Below, in pieces: positions 56,665-64,000 of a DNA stretch of 64,000 bases (position 1 is the stretch's first letter; each line of letters begins with the position of its first letter). The translations under genes were made by a program, and so were the position numbers. The stretch spans positions 62,001 through 126,000 of the forward strand of contig WTXG01000051.1 of assembly GCA_022496185.1 (NCBI GenBank), written 5' to 3'. The notes under the pieces are model-generated. The model was given only the letters and a program-made list of their open reading frames with translations. It was not told where the DNA came from and made no database searches. The stretch is from Multifurca ochricompacta (taxonomy: Eukaryota; Basidiomycota; Agaricomycetes; Russulales; Russulaceae).

Positions 56665-58037
56665 TTAAAGAAGCAGAAAGGAGCTGGTGTCTTGAAGGGG
56701 AGTGGCAGGAAGGGGGATAGCAGGCAGCCGGTTAATGGTATAACCAAGTGTACGAATGAGCTGTCTGGCATGGCGAAATGCAGTGAACAACTTAGGGTCC
56801 TTTTTCGACGTGATGGCAGAGCGTAATTTTATCGCACTCAGCGAATCGCGAATGCGAGAAAACCTTTCCAGAACGCCCTCGATCGTTGGTCGCTTCTCCG
56901 GTATTTCGTGAGTCATTTCATCGACCAGATCCTGCATGAACTCGAAACCCTTATACTTCTACAACCACTAGTTCAGTCACGTGAAACGGCAGGAGTCAAG
57001 CGGTACCAAATTATTGACCTTCATGAAGCTCTGGCGAACGAGATTGCCAATGTAATAAATATCCGTATGAAACGGATTGCAGAGGCGTCCGCCCTCGTGC
57101 TCTGGAGCGGACTTGTCGCCACCTCGTAGCGGTTTATCCAACGCATCTCGGGAGGGATACCAACGGGACAAGCCGAAGTCAATTAAGTAATAACGAGGGG
57201 CTTGTTGTGTCCGGGTGTATCGCTTAGCCCTTCCCTTGAAATCTCTGCTTCTATTGATTTGCGTGGGGTGATATCCCTTGGGATACATCCCAGACGGGTC
57301 GAGCATGATATTGTTCAACGTACAGTCCCTTCACAGTTTCTTAATGAGAGATCCTGCCAACGAAAGCATCACGCGCACCGGTGAGCAATGTTTTCCCGGT
57401 GCATAAATTGGAGACCCTGTAAGAGTAATTCTGTCAGAATTCATCTGCCACCATATGTTCAGATCCAACCTCGCAAATTTGCATGAAGAAGGCAACGAAC
57501 TCTCCATAGGTTTGAAAGCGAGGGTTATTGAAGGGGCGCAAGAATGGCATCACCATCAATCTCATGCTAGATTTGGTTCCAGGTAGATCAATTAGTCCAA
57601 GCAATGGTACACAATGGTTATGTGGGTCGTCCTTGAGCTTTGGGGAAGAGAAAATCTCAATGATAGATAGTTCATGAGGTCCATCCTCGGGAAGGACTTT
57701 CTTGAGCATGACTGGTTTACCGTCCCCTATACGCGTGGCATCCATTGTAGCGCGCAACTGAGAGAGGCCGTCAGGACCAGAAGTGTCCAACAGGGGGATA
57801 CCTACAAGGGTGGGCTGGCCATCCTCTGTGGTGAAGAAGTCTTTACCTGACTTCTTCCAAGATGGTTTCCAATCGGGGTTATATCGAGGGCGAAGTTTAT
57901 ATCCACACGCCTCAATATCGTGATAACGATCCCGCCACCACAGCTCACTACTGTAAAGGACGCCAAGTTCCTTGCGGGGAAGTTCCGTGAGACGACCGTT
58001 CGTTCCAAGTGTTGAGGGAAACAGAAGACGTGGTCAT
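56665..58037 (-). CDS. Kinase 3: paralogue of kinase 1
   Basis: Stop at 56665; probable ATG at 58037 (MTTSSVSLNTWNE). The N-terminal block KELGVLYSSELWWRDRYHDI, GYKLRPRYNPDWKPSW and FFTTEDGQPTLV is open, but the ATG is out of phase with it (indel near 57998, or another start). Beta-3 VMLKKV, catalytic loop HRDCTLNN (Leu where the others have Ala), IDFGLSRWY, GGDKSAPEH. C-lobe: MTHEIPEKRPTIEGVL. Unlike kinase 1 and 2, the first intron (between the N-terminal block and MDA) is absent or read through: the frame stays open via LLDTSGPDGLSQL. The tail ends TSSFLLL. Confidence 0.78.
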
Positions 58038-58539
58038 GGTTAAAATGGTGGGCAGAGAGGGGAGCCTTAGGAGGAAACTGTGCGTCAAGTGCGGGATGGG
58101 ATGGGGTCTGGGCATTTCCTACACAATACAGTGACAATACGTTATATCGAAAATTTCGGTACTCGATACTGATACCGATACTGATACTAACTCAATGGCT
58201 AAAGCTAAGGCGAAGGGTGAAGGGCTGAAGGGCTAATGATGTCCGCCGGGACTTTCCGGGTGATCGTGAGGAATCATCCAGCCAGCCTATCTGTCCCCAC
58301 CAGGAACTTTATCGAGTAGCCTTGAATCCCGCTCCCATGAGGCTTACCTCTAACTCGGAAACAGCCCTGATTAGTTAGTTTCTTTTAGCGACGTTCTACC
58401 AGAGCCGATGCGTCATAAGATACATGTGCTCTTGCCTGAACTCTATGGTTATAATGCTAGCGATAGCATTACTTGACGAGACGAGCATAAACTCGTCAAA
58501 TCCACCAAAGTACTACTATAAAGTCCTACTGCTCGCTCT
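58038..58539. promoter_or_regulatory. Head-to-head intergenic of kinase 3 and gene B, with hairpins
   Basis: About 0.5 kb. It contains perfect inverted repeats AATGCTA-GCGA-TAGCATT (about 58455-58472) and TTGACGAG...CTCGTCAA (about 58473-58499) back to back, and a GATACTGATAC-type simple repeat near 58163-58186. Confidence 0.45.
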
Positions 58540-60080
58540 AAGTACTATCAAGCCGGTTACCTCCCATCCACGCAGGCGAAACGAGGGGATGGGTATTTAA
58601 ACAATGCTCGTAACCTACGAGATCAATCATCAGGAAAACATCTGCTAGATGACTAGAAATGCCCTGATAGACTACCATAATAGTAATGTTACCATAATGA
58701 CAGTCACAGGCATCTCTCATCATTCTAGCAAATGTAATTTCCTGATGGCGGGACGTAATCCCAGCCATGATATGAACTCCTTCAGAATCGACTTACAATG
58801 TGGGTTGTTCACACTGACAGACATGGGGCCGAGTTCAAAGCCTACGTATTCATTCGCATATTCAGGGCAACCGAAATGAGAACTGGGCATGACTCCAAGG
58901 CGGCTTACCCAAGATATTTCACGCGCGAGGATATCGCAAGTATGCACAAGAAACGCTTCATGTCGCTAAGGTTTTACACGATGCTATTGGAAAAAATATT
59001 AGGCAAATAACTCGTTCCTCCCTAGACGACCTCTGACAGGGCCAGAGACGCTGAATTTCATGGATTCTCACAGGAGACATATGACGAGCAGCTACAGCAC
59101 ACCATCATTGCAGCGGAAGCTACCTACAGATGCTATCTCAGCACCAAGGGCCCATTCCCCACTCATGAGCAAGAATTAAACTGGGTGAAATCTGTATGGC
59201 CTGTGGCTTCCACCAAGACTGGAACTCAATTCGCTCCGCCAAGTAATCTCGCTGAAAGGGTGTGTGGTTTGACTCCACTGCGGCCTTGCGGCCCCCCGCT
59301 TAACGTGACCACGCAGCTTGCAGCCGTTTGCATACGCTTCCGTGCGGACGTGAAAGCCAAGATAGCGCCACTTGTGGAAAGGATTTTCGAGTTTGAGACC
59401 GGCGAATCTCCAGAGCGCTTGGGCCGAAATACTGAACGGGCGCGATATTTGAAGACGGACGCGGCTTTCATCAACGGAGAAAACGGGGTGCCATACCAAC
59501 ATCCCATTATACAGCAATGTATCAACGTAATTTGGTTTGGGGATCGTCGAGGCGAGGGCGTTATGTTCTCAGAAGAGTTTTACCCGATTCCCTACGAAGC
59601 TGTTGCACTGGTCCTCGCAGTGGTAAGGTGTTTCAGCTGCCCCGCGCCAAACAAGACTGAATGTACTCTTCATAATACCGAAGATCGAATGCTGCCTCGA
59701 CGAGTGGAGTAAAGGGTCCCGGATCGAAATCCCGTTTGCTTATGAACACTATAAAGAGACACATCTTTATCATCTTTCCGCGTTAAAGGCCCTCACCCTC
59801 CAAGGTCTTAATACGCGACATTGTGATCCGCTACATCAGCTGAGACGTGATCTCTATGACGAAGGGCGGTGAGTTGCCTTTGTTTTTTTGTTTTTCATGA
59901 TTTGTGAACCAATTCTTTGGTTTTCCGTGAACCAGGAGGCATACCGGTGTCACACCACGCGTTCTCACGGACTCGCGTCAGATCTGGTCACAAGAAAGGG
60001 TAAATGCAGCTTGTGAAGGGCTGCTTCCAGCCTGGTTCGCCAAGCTCCCACCCCCTTCGATCACGGACGCAGGCAACTAA
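58540..60080 (+). pseudogene. Gene B: module plus DUF6532, 5' end degenerate
   Basis: The first module exon is recognisable (QAKRGDGYLNNARNLRD, 58573-58623) but has no ATG after an in-frame TAA at 58519 and hits TAG at 58654. The second module exon (ATEMRTGHDSK, about 58869; then GLPKIFHARGYRKYAQETL in a frame shifted one base near 58905) is followed by DUF6532: TSDRARDAEF, WVKSVWPVASTKTG, YQHPIIQQCINVIWF, IPYEAVALVLAV, IECCLDEWSKG and LHQLRRDLYDEGR, ending NAACEGLLPAWF to TAA 60080. The DUF6532 part is clean; only the 5' end is damaged, so an unseen upstream start cannot be ruled out. Confidence 0.7.
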
Positions 60081-60668
60081 CTGCTGACCAGATGACCTTC
60101 GGTCGCTGGCCATGACTTGAGCGCCGCTACAGCGGGCTAATCGCTCTATTATCTCTGGCAGAGGCTGCCAATTTTCTTCATTACATAATACTCCCACGGG
60201 TGATGGCGTGTTAACCGGACCGGCAACAAGCCCACCATGTATTTATATTTATAAATCCATTCAATCGACACCACCTTCAGAAGTTCGCAACACTTCGATT
60301 AAACCTTGATTATTCATGGGCATTGACTGGCCGTTCGAGAGTTCAAAGAAGAAATGAACTTTTGTCGCGATCGCCTGAGCCTATTCGATACCAGTGACAC
60401 TCACCATATGTTCCCACAGCGAGGTTGCATACTACCGTCATTCCACTGTGTTGCCCAGTGCCATGAGTATATAGGTAAAGAAGATTCGCGTTGGTCATCA
60501 TCCTGACATTACAAATTACGAGAAAAAAGGTTACATAGATAAAATAAATATGTAAAAAAAGTCTGTGCGATTTCGGGGGCTTGTGTAATGAGATGAGATG
60601 GTCCGTTCCACCAGGAAACCGCTCCATTGTTGAGGTTTTCGCCACTTCCAGTAACAAAGCGTGGATAG
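60081..60668. other. Tail-to-tail spacer, no gene recognised
   Basis: It lies between gene B and kinase 4 stops. Short ORFs only. Confidence 0.45.
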
Positions 60669-62024
60669 TCAAGTGTAGGATTCTGGAATTGCGGGGTATC
60701 GCGAGGTGATGTACTGCAGCGTGCGGATAGATTGCCTTGCTTTTCGAATAGCCCCGAACAACCTGGGCTCCTGTGTCGATATTATGGCGGAGCGCAGCTT
60801 TCCCGGACGCAAAGACGCTCGAGTTCTGGCGAAGCTCCAAAGTACGTCCTCGATCCGAGGGCGCTTTTCCGGATCAGGATGAGTCATCCAGTTGACCAGT
60901 TTCTCCATGAATTCGAAACCATGGTATTTCTGTCAACGTAAGGTAGATGAGGTTCAATTGCTCGGAAATGAGATAACTTCCGGAAAGTGGTCGCGTACAT
61001 TGACAAACTCCTGGCGCACAAAGTTTCCGATGTAATATATATCCGTATGAAACGGGTTGCAACGCCTTCCCGATTGGTGCTCCGGCGCCGATCTGTCCCC
61101 CCCGCGTAGAGGGTCGTCCGTCACGTCTCGAGAGGGGTACCGACGAGACAAACCAAAGTCGATGAAATAGTAACGGGGAGGGCGTTTTGTCCTGGTGTAG
61201 GCCTTCGCCCTACCCTTGAAATTTCTATTTCGATCAATTTTGACCGGGTGAAATCCGTTCGGATACATTTCTGAAGCGTCAAACATGATATTATTGGCCG
61301 TACAATCGCTGCTAGACCCGTCAAAATTTAAAAGGCTCCAATTGAGAGCTTGCACACGTACCGATGGGCTACATTTCGTTGGTGCATAAATTGAAGGCCC
61401 TATACGATGTCATTACTAAACATCAGAAGAATGCATGAATTGAAGGTAGGGTGGGGGTGTTACCTGACATAATTGAGTGAAAAAAGCGACAAATTCCCCA
61501 ACGGTTTGAATCGGGGGTTCGTCGAAACGGCGCAAGAGAGGAAACACCATTAACCTTTGGGAACCGGAGCGCTCGAGCTCAATGACGTCCAGCAACGGTG
61601 CACAGTGATTATGTGGCTGCCTCTCCATCTCTGAAGTCGAGAAAAGCTGATTGATGGCTAGCTCGTGAGGACCCTCTTCAGGTAGGACTTTTTTCAGCAT
61701 GACTGGAAGGCCATCTCGTATACGAATGGCGTCCATTGCTGCCCTCAACTTTTAAACACAAAATTGCATTAAGTGAAAACCCCAGAAAGGAAGTGCGACA
61801 CATACGATTGTTGGTTGACCGTCCTCTACAGCGTAAAAATCTTTGCCCAACTCGAGCCAAGAGGGTTGCCATTGAGGGTGGTATCGAGGACGAAGTCTGT
61901 ATCCGTGATTTTCAATCTCATCGTAACGGTCTCCCCACCACCGCTCTGTCATAACGAGCGTCCCTGGTTGTCTGTTACGAGGTTCGCTGTAGGTATTGTC
62001 GTTACCGGTTGTATCTGAAGACAT
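60669..62024 (-). CDS. Kinase 4: paralogue of kinase 1, intact
   Basis: ATG 62024 (MSSDTTGNDNTYSEPRNRQP) to TGA 60669, with no frame break found. WWGDRYDEIENHGYRLRPRY and FYAVEDGQPTI, then an intron, AAMDAIRIRDGLP and the beta-3 VMLKKV. Catalytic loop HRDCTANN, with the intron inside the Arg codon; MYPNGFHPVKIDRNRNFKG; YYFIDFGLSRRY; GGDRSAPEH (Arg for Lys). C-lobe: WMTHPDPEKRPRIEDVL. With K, HRD, DFG and APE present it could be active; a typical Gly-rich loop is not visible. It is divergent with gene C. Confidence 0.85.
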
Positions 62025-62921
62025 TAAGTGGATATATTTGAGAGTGGAAAGCGTCGATGATTATACTGGGGGATATAGTTTGCTAGCGTGGTGGGTGGGG
62101 GTGCAATGGACTTGGAGTAGAGTGGTTCATAAAGCTTTCATTAGACAAACGACCTAGCCAAATTTATGCTCAACAAGCACATGTCGGGCCGAAATGGTCT
62201 CGACATTTGTTATTTTTTCCTGTTACGCAACCAACCAGCAGCATGCGTCCGCACATAAGGTATTGGCCACGCACTTACATGGTTGTAACAAACGCGAGTG
62301 CGTGCCTAGTAGCCGCATGCCGCTCGGCAAAAATACGATGCGAATGACTATCAAATCAAATCAAGATTTAACCCTGTCCCTGAGATCCTTGATCCTTCTC
62401 AAGCCTTAAGTTACCTGGGGGGGGAGGGAGCTGTTTAGTTTTTTAGTTTAGAGCCAGAGCCGGGAAGGCGGACTAGCGCTCCGTTGTCTTTACGCGGCGT
62501 GGCGAACGTATACAACACCCACCCTCATGTTCTGCTGTGCAAGTGAGCCCAATGAACTCGCTCCTTCCCTCTTCTGGAACTGGGATGATCGCCCACGCCC
62601 CTCACACGCCTAAAGCCACCACCACCACCACCCACAGGCGCTTCCACACGGTTTTGTGGTTCAGAGTTCAGAAGTTCAGAGTGACTTGGGAGTTGATCTT
62701 CCCACTCAGTGGCATGATTCTCCCTTCTCGAGTTCTCAGATCTGGCACCCATAGCCCGAACTTCTTCCATGGGTCACATTTGCCCAAAGAGACATCGCAT
62801 GGGGGTGGGGGGCGGGGTCCTCAGGCCTCGAGGCCTCCTCCTTTTATTCGTGCTCAACTGCAAATACACACTCTACCCCCATTCCCTCCACGCCATTGTA
62901 GCAGCTCACTTACTCCTATCT
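62025..62921. promoter_or_regulatory. Head-to-head intergenic of kinase 4 and gene C
   Basis: About 0.9 kb between divergent starts. Short runs of G and C and a CCACCACCACCA tract (about 62617-62630) only. Confidence 0.35.
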
Positions 62922-64000
62922 ATGTCGCGCATCAATTCTAGCCCCCCCCTCGACGCATCTGGCGTCTTAACCTGGAAACTCCTGAACTTCTTGGCTGGTC
63001 AGCGACCATCAGCACAACAGGAGCTTGGCGATAGATGGCTAGACGATGCCCGCAACTTAGCCACAGAGAATGAAGCCTTGCTGAGCCCCGGTGACTTGGA
63101 GATCGTCAGGGAGAAAATCACTTTGTGGGTAGTATGTGTCGTGTAACGTGTACCACGCTCAATGTCAATCAGGACGGTGGAGATCAAGGTAGGGTTAGAA
63201 TCAAAGAAGGGCCTCTCGAAATACTTTCAGGCGCGAGAGTACCGCAAGACTGCCAATGACACGCACCGGTTTGTAAAGGTCAATCGTGCACATAGCTTTA
63301 AACACAGTATTTCTCATACCTTTTCAGACCGTCTCAGACAGGGCTAAGATTGCTGCGTTCGGACAAGGCCCAAGGGTGGTGGGAACACACCCAGTCCTGA
63401 TCGATCCTCACGCGGAGGTAGGGCTCCAATTCTACTCAGTCGACAATCCCCATTCCTTTATGTACATCATTAACCTAGGTCACAAGCCTCAACGCGCGAC
63501 TTGGCGCAGAAATGAAACCGAAAATTGTGACTCTTGTGGAAAATATGTATGGCTTCAATACGAGCCGAGCGCATGAGAGTATAAGTTCTAACGCCAAACG
63601 TGCTCAAATGTTGAGGAGAGATATGAATTTTGTTTACCCCGTTCGTCTTGGTCAGTTGTCTTGTCACTCGCAGGACACTAAACTTCGCTGCGCCTGTGCC
63701 AATAGGATTCTGAGGATATGGGAATGGGAAAACGTCACAATCCATACCGCCATCCCATCATCCAACGGGCAATCAACATCACGTGGTTTCGTAGCAAGGA
63801 TGATGTTGGTGTCGTGTACCATGAGCGCTTCTCCCCAATGCCCATTTCCGTCATCGCCCTTGCACTCACCGTGGTAATGATAAACCCGATATGCCTCGTT
63901 CAGACTTGGTGGGTACTGACGGTGAGAATTTGTTTAATAGATAGAGTGCTGTATCGATGAGTGGTCTGACGGCACGCGGAGGGATTCTGGCTGGAATGAC
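62922..64000 (+). CDS. Gene C: module plus DUF6532, runs off the window
   Basis: The ATG at 62922 gives MSRINSSPPLDASGV and an N-terminal extension absent from gene A, then the module: QELGDRWLDDARNLATENEA, LLSPGDLEIVREKIT, phase-2 intron, VEIKVGLESKKGLSKYFQAR, EYRKTANDTHRFVK, phase-0 intron. DUF6532 follows: TVSDRAKIAAFG, KPKIVTLVENMYGFNTSRAH, YRHPIIQRAINITWF, GVVYHERFSPMPISVIALAL and IECCIDEWSDGTRRD at the window edge. Frame and splice phases agree up to the edge. A long inframe extension at 63358-63419 (GQGPRVVGTHPVLIDPHAE) is particular to this copy. Confidence 0.78.

Noticed and set aside
60343..60840. Minus-strand ORF of 165 codons below kinase 4
   Set aside because: It overlaps the kinase 4 C-terminal exon in another frame and has no motif; probably a shadow plus 3' flank.

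Overview
The window is nuclear DNA of a filamentous basidiomycete, most likely an Agaricomycete. Evidence: many genes with 50-70 nt GT-AG introns, fungal versions of eIF3m, TFIIIA and eRF3, a DUF6532 family and a kinase family that I recognise from Agaricomycetes, and Ty3 chromoviruses plus a Ty1/copia remnant. No species is assigned.

Layout. 1-18.2 kb is a nested pile of LTR retrotransposons: a copia reverse-transcriptase remnant broken by an LTR (649), an old chromovirus (element 1, about 842-7521) riddled with TGA stops and carrying a solo LTR with a 5-bp target duplication, a young chromovirus on the minus strand (element 2, 7522-16815) with nearly identical LTRs and extra ORFs upstream of gag, then two more solo LTRs (16821-17390 and 17884-18227), each with a perfect 5-bp duplication. 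18.2-24.5 kb is gene-poor and holds one broken wax-synthase-like (MBOAT_2) gene and weakly similar TATA-containing repeat units. 24.5-38.2 kb is a housekeeping block: an SDR oxidoreductase, a B-box/DUF2009 protein, eIF3m, TFIIIA, eRF3 and an APC-type amino-acid transporter.

38-64 kb is the most interesting part. A short two-exon, probably helical module occurs eight times, always on the plus strand and always with the same intron phases. The transporter plus one module gene is duplicated (35.1-39.7 to 40.1-43.8 kb); the second transporter copy is a pseudogene while its module gene stays open. From 48.1 kb to the end, a cassette of one minus-strand protein kinase and one divergently transcribed module gene is repeated four times. 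In three of the four cassettes the module is fused to a DUF6532 domain; in the other it carries a Pro-rich tail. I see no described function for the module or the cassette. A rapidly evolving kinase-partner system is the working hypothesis.

Caution: nearly all conserved genes here carry apparent 1-nt deletions, often in homopolymers, even the housekeeping ones. This looks more like residual sequencing or assembly error than pseudogenisation, so 'frameshift' calls outside the transposons should be read that way. Exon limits were set by eye from splice signals, reading frame and paralogue comparison.
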